Positions 53,501-64,000 of a DNA stretch of 64,000 bases are shown here, one piece after another. Position 1 is the first letter of the stretch. Each line of letters begins with the position of its first letter. Source of the stretch: Gorsachius magnificus (taxonomy: Eukaryota > Chordata > Aves > Pelecaniformes > Ardeidae); contig CM067082.1 of the NCBI GenBank assembly GCA_034008185.1, positions 124,745,988 to 124,809,987 on the forward strand, in the 5' to 3' direction. The notes beneath the pieces were generated by a model, which had not been told where the DNA came from, searched no databases, and saw nothing but the letters and a program-made list of their open reading frames with translations. Position numbers and translations under genes: made by a program.

Positions 53501-56500
53501 TGAGTCCTTGCAAAACTTGAAATTCTGGCCTTGTTGGATATAGAAAATGGACGTTTCTGAATTCAATGTTGCCTTCAAAATTGCTCTGAGAAAGTAATGA
53601 AGAGTTCACATGCTCATGTTAGCATTTATTAGCTTTAATTAAAATAACACTTGTAAGACTTGGTTATTTAAGTGAGAGAACTGAAAAGGACATTTGCGAG
53701 GGTGTTTTCAAAACTCCTTTTGAAATTCTTTCAATCATATATTGGATCAGTATAGTATCATTGTTTATGGGATGGTCTGCAGATGCAAGTCACTAGATCC
53801 TTCTGGAGAAAGAGTTTTCTGCATCTCTTGTATCTATTTTTCACTTCAGCTTTGAAAAGAATATCTTTAGACAAATAAACAATGTTAATATTTTTCATTT
53901 CTGATACTTGTAATCGAGGCACTTCTACTCCTGATATAATCTAGAGCATTTGCTTTCCTGATCTCACACTGCAGGTAGCGCGATTCGAATGAATGTAACA
54001 CAAGGTCAAGATCAGCTATTAAAACAGCAGAGCTAAATTCTTTGGTAGGTAATTCACAGGCATGTCGGACAAGGTGGGGTTTAAAAAGCACCGATAGTTG
54101 TTAATTAGCCATTCTAGCCAGGCTGATTTCTAAGTACAAGTGGAAGAAAGGGGGCACACATTAAGGCTATCGCCTCTCCTGTTGTTTGGGTAGGAGCACT
54201 GCTCTCACAGCAGCCGATGATCTAATTTAATGGGCTCAAAGCTTTCTGAAGTCACAGATATCACTGGTATGTAAGTCCAGTCTATACTAGCAATATTTTC
54301 ATTTAAGTTTTATTTTACCAGGCACCTTCTGCCAAATCTTTCAACATGTGTGCCGGATGACCCCAGTTCAAGAAGATACGTAAATGTGCTCATAACTGTA
54401 AAGGCTGAAAATCCTGTGTATAAACTTAAAGGTACAGAAACCAGATTATGGCTTCCTGAGTAGGGGCCACCATCTAAAACCTACACACAAAGTTCATTTT
54501 GAACTTAGATAGATGTGCAAATGTAATCCCTCCAGATCATGTAAACTGAAAGCATTTCACGCAGAAATTTGACAAGTGCTGAGGTCAGTTTCCTTAACAA
54601 CAATTTTGGTTTAGAGGTGAGTTTCGGGGGATTTTTTTGAGCGTGTTTTGGTTTTGGTTTTCTCTTTCTTTTTTTTTTTCTTGTTGTTCCACCAATTGTA
54701 TAATGTCTGTCTTTTGTGACACCCTAAAAAAAATGAAGCTATGAATACAGTTGCAGACAATAAGACATTAATAATATAGTTTGTTTCAACATTTTTCTGA
54801 AAAAAAACCCCAAACCAAAAAAAACCCCCAAAACAACCCCCCAAAAATACATCCCCCCAAAAAAAACCCAAGCCAAAAGAAAAAAAAAAACCTCTTACCA
54901 ATTTTTCACCTTCTTCACTGTAACTGTCAATTAGAGGTTTTCTGTCCAAAAGTTGAAAGATTCTTTGGGCTGACATTCTAGCTTTGCCATAATCTGGTGC
55001 CAAGGAAGCAGACTGACCAACATTCATAGCTGCAAATATAACGGAAGAGAAGACTCTAAAAATAAAGACAAAGCATCAGTCATTTCAGGTAGAACAATGT
55101 ATTGTTTTCCTCATATGCAAAACAAAACTTCAGAATAAAGTTTTTTACCATCTTTAGATCATGACATTTCTGGAGCTCCCCACCCCCCAAAACATCACCC
55201 AGTCCTATTTGATCCTGTAACTACTTTATAGATGAGCAGTAGTGTCACATCATTTCTCTGTGTAACACCCTCTGCCCAGAAGGAACGTCAAACAGCAAAG
55301 ACCTCTCCAGAGTAGCTGTGCTGAGCATGGCCACATGCTTGCTGCTTTACTGCCCGTATAAGCACCTTTCCCCAAAACAGCCCTTCTGCCCAAACTGTAC
55401 TCCCAACCAGACCAAATTCCTGAATCTCTATGCCCCATTACCTTTGTAATTTGATGAAATAATTTGCATGCATCGAAATCATTATCAAGGGTATAGATTT
55501 TTTTTTTTTTTTTTTTTTTACATTTTATAAAGTATACTCACATAAACACATTTTCAAAGTTGCTCAGACTATGGGCAATGAGCCATGCCCCGAATCTGAA
55601 GACTGCCGCATTAATAAAGTAGTTTGCACACTGAGCTACTCCATAGGTAAATCCATAGAAAGGGGCTTTTTTCAGGGAATCTCTGATAAAGGAAGAGACT
55701 TTCCGTAAATACTGTGTAAAACAGAAACAGCAGACACTGGCTGGGGGATGGTCAGATTTCTCGGTTAAAGCTTCCAAGCCATACAGCTCATCCCCTGAAA
55801 ACACAACAAATCAGCCCACAACACATGTACACTCGCTAACAAGCCCTGCCAGACCCTAAAAGCACCCCATGCTGTGACACGGAACTGCCCTTAGGACTGA
55901 AAGTTAGAGCAATGAGATCCTTCATCCTCACTTATGCTATCTTGAACCTCTTCCTTTGCTTTTCTATAGCAGGGCAGATTACTAGAGCAGTTAAAAAAAA
56001 AAAAAAAATTTAATAACCACCACATATAACCCATTTTATTACGAAAACAAGCAGGCTCCAGCCCAGCCTAAGAGCTGCCTGGGGGCTTCCGCCAGGTCTT
56101 CCCATCTGAGCAGAGACCTCTCATCCTGATTCAGAACAGGGACGTTGCTGGGTATCCCCGCAGGGATTCAGACTAAGCCTCTATTTCTCAATCCATCCTT
56201 CTGGAGAAGTTTCATTTTGTGTAGCTAATTGAATGCACACTGAATCAGTCTGGAGGACTCTCTGCTCTCGTGGTTTAGGATGCTCTCTGAGGAAATGAAA
56301 AATCTCCTTTCCAGTTTGAGCTGTAAATCAGAGACCTTTCACAGTCCAGGCGAGCATCCTGCCCATATCTGGGGTATTACCAGTTCACCAGACACTGAAT
56401 TTTAACAGTGTTTCAGCTGAGGACAGGTTATACAACGCATCATTTTCAATTGTTTCTTTTATATTATTTACCTTGAAGGAGGAAAGAAACAAATTAGATT

Positions 56501-59500
56501 TTGGGCTATTTTGTTTAAATAAAATGGAGCTAGAAAAATCTGGCATTCCCGGTGATTCAAATATGTTTCAGTGGAGACAAGTCAGTGGGATGTTGTGGGT
56601 CAAACAAGGGAAACATATGAAGTTCATTTCAAGATTTCAAAGTCATATGAGGGGAATAAAACAAGGTTTATGTTAGAAAGGGCATGGTATGTGAGTTAAC
56701 TTGCAGTTTCTGAGCTAGCTAGTATCAATCAAATACGCTGAAATGGAGGGAACATATGTCCTACACTCTAGGCATACAAAAAACCCAACAATATTCTGTA
56801 ACACATATGCAGAGAATACAGTTTATAAAGTGTTTGCATAATGGAAAGGCAAATCCTGCAAATGTTTTTTCACTCTGCATTTAAGAAGGTATATTAAAGT
56901 ATAGCAAGTGAACAAATTTCCAGACTATGTAAACTGCTATTGGTATCCTTCCCAATCTTTTGGGTATTGAATACTTTGCAAGAAATGTATTAACAATAAA
57001 TCTGAAAGACTAAAATGTACAAAGAAAGAATTTAATAAAGAAAAAAATCCCACCTATATGGGCCATTCAAACTTGTAATGTATCTTTCATAAAATCCTTC
57101 TTCCCTGGTCAGTGAAGCTACAGTTCTTATGTTTTCAACTGATTCTGTTGAAATCTAAATTGGGAGATAAAACAAGTAAGAGGTAATCCCTTACAACTGC
57201 AACCTATGACATATCTCCTGAACACTCAGACTCTTCTCTAGCATTTATTACTTCAGATCAGAAAGTGTTTGCTTAAGAGAAGGGATCGAGGTCTATTACC
57301 AGGTGCAGGAAAGCCCAGAGCACAAAGATTATTCACCCCACAGTCACAAGACAAGGGGAGGCTGAAGTCAACAATGTATTTGAGTTCAGAACCTTGGGCC
57401 AGCATGCAGAAAGCATCAGCAGCCCCTGCCCTAAACTGTGGGTTGCGATCCTGATGATTTAAACAGTATTTCATAAAATAGGAACAAACCCTAGTCACGT
57501 GGACACAGCGTGCACTTTTGCATGGACTACTTCTGTCTTCTGGAAGAGCATTACCAGGTGAATGAAGGCAGTACCCTGAAACTCTTGAGCACATTGATGG
57601 TTTGCATTTTATGATGGAATAAAAAAAAAAAGAGTAGCAACATCAGAGCTTGGTGGCTCAGCCCTGCAACTCTTCTGGCCATAGCACAGGGCAGTGCAGA
57701 GCTAACACTGCTCGCCCTAGGCACAAGGCACACCAGTGCCCAGGCTGCTGCTGTTACAGCTGTCCCTGCCCAGAAATCCACTATGGAGGCTTTTGAATGC
57801 ATTTTTATAGCCTAATTTACAGATGTTTCGTGTTATCTATGTTTGCCTTTACTCCGGGATATATAAACATTCCCTTCATCCCCCACCCTGTCCTGTCCTC
57901 TCCCCTCCCTTCATTTATCTTAGATAATTGAGTCAGCTGCAATACAGCTACAGTGTTGTCCTTAAACGTGATCTCACACCATAACCCTGTAGTTAAAATT
58001 GGAGAACTTACTCTTCCAGCCTCTTCCAAAGCTTTTTGATCTTTTGCAGCATGACCAGACACGGAGCTAACTCTTGCAGCATTTGTAGCAATAACAAAAG
58101 GAATGCAGGCCAGGATAAGCAAAGTTAACTGCCAACTGTATACAAAAGCAATAACTATGGCAGTCAGAAGGGTAAAGACAGTCATAGTCATCAGTCCAAG
58201 TCTGCTTCCAGTTGCCTAAGAAAACCCCAGAAACCCCCAAATATCCGTCATTAGATTTTCTTTTTGTTACTTATATCATCACTTGAAATCGCAATACAGT
58301 CAAGGCCACCCGTTCAGCTGGAAAATGAAATCACGTGTGGTCATGTGCGTGGACATCATGCACCTACTTACATAACTGTTCCTAGATGTTCCTCTTACTT
58401 GCCAGCATTCAGACCTTCCAGCAAGGTTAAAGGAGTCTAAACAGATGGTCATGGCACTTGTTTCATGAAATATATATCTGGGACTACTTGCACTACCTGA
58501 GGCTGTGGCTGCTGTCAGAGTAGGGCAGGTTGCCTGTTGAGTGCCCAGTATTAGGCAAGAGGGGCTTTTTTCTAACAACAGTCATCCATTGACCCATGCC
58601 ACTAATGGTGGTGGAAACTACTAATCCTCAGGTTCTCACACTGTTGCACCTGGGGTTGGGTTCTCAGAAAAAAAATATCTGACTTTGGCCACCCTACACA
58701 AATACTTTATCTCAGCAGGGATAATGAGTGGGAAAGATGAACTCATACTGAAGAACTCCTGTCTCCTCTAAGCCTGTGTAACCTTTTCACCAAGAACTTT
58801 TAAAATGAGAGATGATCAGCATCTGGGTGGGCTCTGATCTGCAGAAAAAGGTCTGAACACAGCCCTGTGGAAATAGTTCATCTTCCAAAATTTGGCTTTA
58901 TGGAAAAAACAAAAATCCTTGGGCGGGAAGCAAAATTCTTCTTTTTTTGCCAAAGACTTTCCTGCCCTGAAAAGACTTTTCTTGTTCAATAAAATTTAAA
59001 ATAGTAATAATTAAACCAATGCCAAGGTGAATTGTTGCCATATGTTCTAGGGGCTGCACATAAAGATGGATTTGGAAACTTCAGCCAGCGCAGCATGAGG
59101 CGCAGTATTTGCTTACTGACACTCCGTAGTGCTCCAGAGAACACAATATCTTTGGAGAGCAATTCATGCCCTTAGTTGGAGTTTGTAGTTAGCGTACCCT
59201 GTGCACCCCTCGTTTCTACTGCCCTGTCAGGGTGATATAGTTCAATGCCTCTGAAACAAACTGGAATTTTAAGAAATGAAAATGACTAAGCTTTGTCAAA
59301 GACTATTTTCTCACTACTAGCCCATAAGGAAGGAGGACAGGAGAGAGAAACAAAAGTCTACCAAGACTGAAAAATGTAGGGATTAAAGGGTTTGTGATGT
59401 ACAAATCTGAAGGACAAAGACATCTTAAACCAGAAAAATTTTCTCCTACAAGTCCTGGAGTGGTATTTTTTTTTGTTGTTCAAGGAGAAGGGAAGAAACA

Positions 59501-62500
59501 GAGAAACATTTGGCAGGGATTGCTGATGAGGCGAGCAGTAGGAGGAATTGTGCGGAATTTGCCGTGTTCTCCTGCCAGTGTCCAGTGTCCACTTCTCCCA
59601 TACTAGCACCTTGAGTCATTCCCTCCCTTGGCCATCTCCCTCCCTGGTGTTCTTTATTAATGCTGTGCCATTTCTTACTGTTTGGCCTACTTGTGTGTGA
59701 AGCACATTTGGTGGGGATGGTAAGAAGAATTCTCTTCATTAAGGTTAGTAAAGGTTTGTATCGTCTGCAGATGCAACTTCTTATGCTACTCGGATGACAC
59801 CCGTCATAGGGTGTAAAAACCTGGGGTCCACTGATTCTAGTCCCCAGCACATACAGATTTCACTTTGCATGGTGAAGTTACTATACGCTTAGCTTAAAGA
59901 CTTGCAGGGAGCGAAATGAAAGGTACATGAACATCTACTGGATTTTTCATAGTTCTTACAAATTATCAGCTGGGAAGCCATTTCTAAGGTGTCAAGAGCA
60001 TGCTATGTAAGTGCAACTGCCAGTCTGTGGGGTAGATTTACTACCTTGTGTTCTGAAATAATCTCAGTGTCCCTTCCCAATTACAATTAATATTTTTAAG
60101 GAAAAAAAATATTTTAAGAGCACATAAAAAAGAATTGGCATACCCCCTTGACTTGGGAAGCATCTGTGGCAAGCCGAGTTAACAGAACTCCAACAGCATT
60201 TTTCTGATCATCGTACCATCCGATCTCCTGCAAGAAAAGGCACTGCTACTACTTTTTGTTTCAAAATATTTCATATTTCAGATTTACCAGGATTACTAAT
60301 AAAATCAACAAGCATTTCCAGCTCAGGTAGCATACAGGGACATGGAAGCACAAGTCATGATGGCTAACTGCAATATTCTTCCTCTGCAGTCAGCGTCTTC
60401 CAAGTAAACTAAAAGAAAAAGGTTAAAAAGTATTATTATGTTATAAACATCTAACTGTTCACAATCAAAGTGTTATTAGCTGTAATGTTCTTGTGAATGT
60501 GCCTATTTAGAAACTTTTATTATAAGCCCCTTTTACTTCCTTGGGCCTGAAGAGGTTAATTATTCTCTTCTTACAAATTACCTATTCCATTAACTATAGA
60601 ATAGCAATTGCTTATCTATATTTGTATTACAGAAAGGAAATTAGGCCCTTTTACCTCCAAAGGCAGGGGTTTTTTTAATCACTAATTTTCCCTCTCCTAG
60701 TCCCTTTTAGATGTTTCTATGAGCATGCAGGTTCTTGTCCCCAAAGGATGTATGGGGTGCCAAGTTATGCATTTGCAAAACTCCTATACAAGTAATATGA
60801 AATCGCACAAATTAACAGGAAGTGTTTAATATAAGTAACTTTATTCTTCTCATGAGTAATTCTTGATGCAATAGGGCAATTTGAACTTTTTTTCAGTAAA
60901 AAATCAGATTGTCTACTTGTTATGGATTGCAGTATATAGATTTACATCTAAATAACTGAACAGATTAGACTTAAATCTATATATTACATATGTGCATCAT
61001 GACCACCCAAGCAAGGGGAGATTAAACTTTTTTGGTCATCCTTGCACGCACAGACAGCTGCAAACTTTGTGCATATAGCATGTCAGAATGCATGAGAGTT
61101 TGCAGTGACACTCCTTCAGAATTAGACTATTTGCAGTAGCAGTGCTGAACCAAACTGCACAGGGGACAGGAGGCTTTCAGAAGAAGTTGTACTTTTTCCT
61201 AAAAACTAGTGGTAGAAGAGACATGGTTTTGCTTTCTTTTCTCCACACAATCGAAACCCAACACGTACCTTGTAAACAGTCTGCAAAAGCCATCTGGCTT
61301 TCATGGTACCCTAGCTGCATAATTCATACCTGCTGAAGTAATGCTCTGAAGGACAAAGAGCGCAGTCTCATTGTTAATATTTCCCCAGACTTTCCGAACA
61401 TGAACCCCTGGGGGAGGAAAGAGTCACATTTTCTCATCTGATGCTTTAACTCTGTTTATAAAGCTGCACAGCAAAAGTGATGACACCAAAAAGTCTCCTA
61501 CTACCCCCTGTGCGCATATATATCCCGGGAAAAGTGTGATTCACATTTCTGGAACCTGAAACACTATTTTCCCACAAAAAGGAAGCAAGATGGCAAAGGT
61601 TGCAGGAGCTCCATTGTAATGCCTTATTTGTATGCCTCAGCAGCATTAGAAAATAACTCAGCCTATCTAGTCATTGGCCTCCCTACTCTGACTGTTACCA
61701 GAGACATTCACTCACAGCAGTCACACCAATGGATTTTATGACATGGACATCAATGCCCAGTAACTGCTTCTTGCAAGACTGGATATAAGAAAGAAATTCT
61801 TTACAATGAGGGTGGTGAAACACTGGAATGGGTTGGCCAGGGAGGTAGTGGAGGCCCCATCCCTGGAAACATTCAAGACCAGGTTGGATGGGGCTCTGAG
61901 CAACCTGATCTAGTTAGCGGTGTCCCTGCTCACTGCAGGGGGGCTGGACTAGATGACCTCTAGGGGTCCCTTCCAACCCAAAACATTCTATGATTCTATA
62001 AGCTGCGGAGCTGTCATAAGAGGACAGCAAACGATGGAGTTTGTTTGATGGTATGAAAAAGATCATCTGCTACAGAAAGTCTATTTTATACTTACTTTGG
62101 CAAGAGCCTATAGACTGTCAACGAGAAATGTCAGTCATAACTTTGTTAAGGCCAGACCCTCAACTTTGATTTTAATCATGCTGAATCCACATTGCTTTCA
62201 GTGCCTTATTTAAACCAACAGCAAATATGGACATATTTTTTTAAGTAAACACATCAATAAAAACTACATATCTCAGGAAGAACTCTGGCACTTCTGCCTG
62301 TTTTTGTAAGGTCTGACTGGTGTTTTGCTTCTCGAACTGCATTGATATGTGTTATACCTACAGTCTGCTGGGCAGTTAAGAACTTCTAACATTTCAGTGT
62401 AGTGACACTTACTTGGATTATGTATGCTGCTAGGGTAATCACTCCAAGTAAAAGAAACATTAAAGAAAGCACCAAAGTGTTTTTATTCCTCTTTTCTGGA

Positions 62501-63105
62501 TCCATCTCTTGAAAAGCCTATGCAAGAAAAAACACAAAAATGAGTACGTAGACAGTGAGTGCCAGTTACATAAACCAGCCTTCAACTCAAGAAACTTGTC
62601 TACTTCAATTGCTCTTAGCAAGTATCCTGGAATCAGTCTGCAGTCAACTTTCTGCTGAGGGCCAGAAGACAGTCCAGCTTTCCATTTAACCTACATCTCG
62701 CTAATTCGTTCCCCCAGCTCCAACTATTATTCCTCCTTTCCCCTGCTAGTCAGATGCAGTTTCATTGGGCTCTGCCTCTAGAGGGTCACTTCACCAACAT
62801 TTATCCATTTTTTATTGGATCCATTTATACAAGTGAATCCCACCTAGAGTCTTACATAGGGAGAATGGGCTGAGCATGAGGGAGGCTCAGGACTGCAATG
62901 TCCATTTGTAAAAAAACCAAAAAACACAACCCCCCAACTCCAAAAAACCCCAATTTACCCCAATGATTTTTCCAAATATAACAGCAAATGCAGGATGGAC
63001 CCCACCAGAGATGGCAGCAGCAATCACTCCCAGCAGTACATACAGCCACTCAGGTTTGTTCAGAGCCAGGATTCTTGAGTAAGGCACAACAGGGAGATTT
63101 TCTTC
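50393..63105 (-). CDS. ABCB-subfamily P-glycoprotein-like full transporter, C-terminal half (12 exons, 5' part outside window)
   Basis: ATP-driven membrane export pump of the P-glycoprotein group. Known relatives sit in the plasma membrane and move lipophilic compounds outward. The joined exons give 588 residues covering TMD2 (helices roughly at residues 20-45, 63-84, 146-167, 168-184, 248-275 and 285-308) and NBD2. NBD2 shows A-loop Tyr355, Walker [10 protein letters not shown] at 381-389, Q-loop Gln429, signature LSGGQ at 487-491, Walker B with Asp511-Glu512, D-loop SALD at 515-518 and H-loop His543, so this ATPase site looks catalytically complete. Length matches the second half of ABCB1 (about 590 residues). 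Exon boundaries and phases follow the ABCB1 pattern, all introns are GT-AG, and no stop or frameshift occurs. TMD1, NBD1 and the linker are expected beyond 64000. The LNKPEW stretch at the start of TMD2 and the LVNAQ tail resemble ABCB5; much of NBD2 resembles ABCB1/ABCB4. Subfamily ABCB is near certain; the exact orthologue is open, so no symbol is given. Confidence 0.96.
51125..51271 (-). CDS. ABCB exon K: NBD2 signature, Walker B and D-loop
   Basis: 147 nt, 49 codons, phase 0/0; residues 475-523. LSGGQKQR is followed by [12 protein letters not shown] and DTESEK, so signature motif, catalytic glutamate and D-loop are all intact. Acceptor ATCCAG, donor GTGAGT. Next intron 50591-51124 (534 bp), nothing recognised. 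Confidence 0.97.
52259..52465 (-). CDS. ABCB exon J: NBD2 Q-loop and helical domain
   Basis: 207 nt, 69 codons, phase 0/0; residues 406-474. It holds the Q-loop ([13 protein letters not shown]), then [18 protein letters not shown] and ends FIEKLPE. Start choice: the acceptor with the long pyrimidine tract (TTTTTCTAG) gives Leu-Ala-Asp-Gly in frame; a second AG four bases further in would break the frame. Donor GTAAGA. Next intron 51272-52258 (987 bp), AT-rich, nothing recognised. Confidence 0.97.
53388..53585 (-). CDS. ABCB exon I: NBD2 Walker A
   Basis: 198 nt, 66 codons, phase 0/0; residues 340-405. It carries the A-loop tyrosine in LYPTRPE, the Walker A motif GSSGCGKST, and ends [13 protein letters not shown]. 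All catalytic positions visible here match active P-glycoproteins. Acceptor TCTCAG, donor GTAAAA. Next intron 52466-53387 (922 bp), nothing recognised. Confidence 0.97.
54798..54895 (-). repeat. G-run/T-run low-complexity tract after exon H donor
   Basis: On the gene strand the intron begins with T-runs alternating with G-runs of three to six bases (at least five runs of three or more G in about 90 bp), almost without C. G-triplets near a 5' splice site are known splicing enhancers, and the spacing could allow a quadruplex in DNA or RNA; both are inference. Confidence 0.7.
54899..55055 (-). CDS. ABCB exon H: TM12 and entry to NBD2
   Basis: 157 nt, one base plus 52 codons; residues 287-339. 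It continues [22 protein letters not shown] and then [22 protein letters not shown], the usual linker from the last helix into NBD2. Acceptor TTTTTAG, donor GTAAGA. The following 1313-bp intron (53586-54898) begins with a striking G/T-rich, C-poor tract on the transcribed sense. Confidence 0.95.
55498..55519. repeat. Poly(T) run of about 22 bases in ABCB intron
   Basis: Homopolymer about 20 bp inside the intron following exon G (poly-A in the transcript). No adjacent retroposon body was recognised. Confidence 0.9.
55542..55682 (-). CDS. ABCB exon G: TM11
   Basis: 141 nt, one base plus 46 codons plus two bases; residues 240-287. It has the FYGFTYG motif, a helix, then [18 protein letters not shown]. 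The split codon at its end (AT|A) gives Ile. Acceptor TATCAG, donor GTGAGT. The next intron (55056-55541, 486 bp) opens with a 22-base homopolymer, T on the plus strand and A in the transcript. Confidence 0.95.
57054..57154 (-). CDS. ABCB exon F: intracellular loop ([12 protein letters not shown])
   Basis: 101 nt, 33 codons plus two bases, start phase 0; residues 207-239. It includes the conserved [14 protein letters not shown] coupling helix and ends NGPY, with the following Arg split over the junction (AG|A). Acceptor AATTTAG, donor GTGGGA, the weakest donor of the gene. The next intron (55683-57053, 1371 bp) contains a poly(A/T) run near 55990-56010 and no recognised repeat. Confidence 0.94.
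58012..58215 (-). CDS. ABCB exon E: TM9-TM10
   Basis: 204 nt, 68 codons, phase 0/0; residues 139-206. It starts ATGSRLG, has two hydrophobic helices around the conserved SWQLTLL turn, and ends KALEEAGR. Acceptor CTTAG, donor GTAAGT. The next intron is 57155-58011 (857 bp), with no recognised repeat. Confidence 0.96.
60144..60227 (-). CDS. ABCB exon D: intracellular coupling loop
   Basis: 84 nt, 28 codons, phase 0/0; residues 111-138. It begins EIGWYDD and ends [12 protein letters not shown], the segment before TM9. Relatives usually have Trp-Phe-Asp-Asp here; this copy has Tyr instead of Phe, a mild change. Acceptor TTGCAG, donor GTATGC. The next intron is the longest (58216-60143, 1928 bp); it holds unique AT-rich sequence and nothing I can name. 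Confidence 0.95.
61330..61407 (-). CDS. ABCB exon C: cytoplasmic extension (GEILTMRLR)
   Basis: 78 nt, 26 codons, phase 0/0; residues 85-110. It contains the highly conserved GEILT.RLR segment that follows TM8 in P-glycoproteins and ends LLQQ. Acceptor CCCCCAG, donor GTATGA. The next intron (60228-61329, 1102 bp) shows no recognised element. Confidence 0.95.
61778..62000 (+). mobile_element. CR1 LINE 3' end inside an ABCB intron
   Basis: About 220 bp of CR1 3' end (GGTGGTGAAACACTGGAATG, then the UTR with GGGGGGCTGGACTAGATGAC and the terminal ATTCTATGATTCTATA). It is in the intron between exons B and C, antisense to the gene. It closely matches the 3' part of the copy at 14.2-14.7 kb. Confidence 0.92.
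62413..62517 (-). CDS. ABCB exon B: extracellular loop and TM8
   Basis: 105 nt, 35 codons, phase 0/0; residues 50-84. A short polar loop ([10 protein letters not shown]) precedes a hydrophobic stretch ending AAYIIQ. Acceptor GCATAG, donor GTAAGT. The following 1005-bp intron (61408-62412) contains a CR1 3' end inserted antisense to the gene. Confidence 0.94.
62925..62961 (-). repeat. G-runs overlapping and following exon A donor
   Basis: On the gene strand four G span the exon-intron junction, followed by further runs of four and six G within about 35 nt, separated by T-rich spacers. It resembles the tract behind exon H but is shorter. Confidence 0.65.
62959..63105 (-). CDS. ABCB exon A: end of linker and TM7
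   Basis: 147 nt, 49 codons, phase 0 at both ends; residues 1-49 of the visible part. It has an elbow segment with ILALNKPEW and then a hydrophobic helix ending FGKIIG, equivalent to the first helix of TMD2 in ABCB1. The acceptor reads CTGTAG before GAAGAA and the donor is GTAAAT after GGG. The next intron (62518-62958, 441 bp) begins with several G-runs and is otherwise featureless. The upstream intron runs off the window. Confidence 0.95.
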
Positions 63106-64000
63106 CTACAGGAAAGGGAAGGCTGCAAGTTTTCCTTGGAAACATGAAATTCCCCAGACAGTGGGTGTTCATTAGGCTTTGAGTATGAGCTGTCTTGGTA
63201 AACTACTGAAAGCCCTCTCTGTGCACTCTGGGTGCACAAGCACGCTGGAGATCTGCAGCTTTGCTGTTTCATATCCTAGAACTTCAACTGCACTGTAAGA
63301 GTTTGGAGGCAAAAATTTAACAAAAGGATAAGTCATGAGGGGAGAAGGGCCAGGACAGTTCATTGAAAGTCAGATAGGACTCATCACCATGAATGGCAAC
63401 TTTAACACTCGAATCTTTATAAAGAACTAAAAGTCTCATTGTTCAGAGCACAAAAAACATCCCTCCAGTTCAGCTAAATGCTAGTGGGCTGGCAGTAATA
63501 CAATTGGGTAGAGAGGTCATCTTTCTCTTTTGCAAACTATAGCCTATGCATCATTACCAAAAGCATGAGAGGCATATGTAACAGCCTGCATGTCCTTTGA
63601 AAGTACAAAAATTTCCCTGTTCTGCTTTACTAATTTATTCAAATGTCTCTGCCTCCACAGGGGGAGTTCTGGAAAAGGAAAAATGAAAACATTGGAAATG
63701 AGACAAAATATTAGGCAGGATTATGAGTAAGTTGCTCTTGCTTCCTGCTTATTTTATGCCATGTTTCGGATGCTGAATGACGGTGGCTAAGCCTCAACCA
63801 TAAAAGTGTGCTGAGCTTTCAGAAATAATTACAACTGCTGAATGATTGATTTCTTAATTTTTTTGTGAATGGGATGAATATTGAAGTCTCGAGCATGAAC
63901 ACCCACTACTTCTTCTGAGGTCTTAGGCAGTATTAATACGCAGACAAAAAGCATCTTTTGAAGTAGCGTAACTTTTTTGTGATAATAGGAATGGATCCAG
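63106..64000 (-). other. Partial ABCB intron running off the window
   Basis: No exon encoding the linker or NBD1 end is visible on the minus strand, so the upstream exon must lie past 64000. No repeat recognised. Confidence 0.6.

Noticed and set aside
54611..55027. 138-codon minus frame continuing from exon H
   Set aside because: Runs past the donor at 54898 into the G/T-rich intron; the real exon ends at 54899.
1..64000. RNA genes, CRISPR arrays, prokaryotic operons or an intact provirus
   Set aside because: Looked for tRNA B-box-like sequence, regular repeat-spacer units and retroviral gag/pol motifs; none found. The setting is an avian nuclear genome.

Overview
The window looks like bird nuclear DNA. 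It carries several CR1 non-LTR retrotransposon fragments with the typical avian CR1 3' ends, a solo endogenous-retrovirus LTR of a type common in birds, long AT-rich introns and spacers, and a vertebrate multi-exon gene with GT-AG introns. The species cannot be fixed from the sequence. A non-galliform bird is my guess from the LTR type, and that is inference only.

The one certain gene lies on the minus strand in the right-hand fifth (about 50.4 to 63.1 kb). Twelve exons (1767 nt, 588 residues plus stop) encode the complete C-terminal half of a P-glycoprotein-type full ABC transporter (ABCB subfamily, ABCB1/ABCB5-like): the second six-helix membrane domain followed by the second ATPase domain. 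Every exon has consensus splice sites, the phases all join, and there is no stop or frameshift. The N-terminal half must lie beyond position 64000. A likely poly(A) signal sits about 520 nt past the stop codon.

About 24 kb downstream, on the same strand, a single isolated exon (26397-26558) has intact splice sites and encodes the end of a first ABCB ATPase domain (H-loop region), with several family-conserved residues changed. It is probably the relic, or one surviving exon, of a tandem ABCB duplicate. A 170-bp and a 60-bp AAAAG/CTTTT pentanucleotide tract lie a few hundred bases from it.

The rest (1 to about 50 kb) is mainly AT-rich non-coding DNA. It holds old and younger CR1 fragments (1.8-2.5, 11.1-11.5, 14.2-14.7, 22.0-22.6, 23.7-23.9, 46.5-46.9 and 49.1-49.6 kb), a solo LTR with a perfect 5-bp target duplication (43.74-44.26 kb), a GC/CpG-rich patch (39.0-39.6 kb), and a promoter-like block with TATA box, hairpins, a short ATG-initiated frame and a consensus donor (about 25.0-25.15 kb). 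A few open frames with exon-like edges on the minus strand match nothing I recognise; they are reported as leads, not genes. I see no RNA genes, CRISPR arrays or bacterial-type operons.
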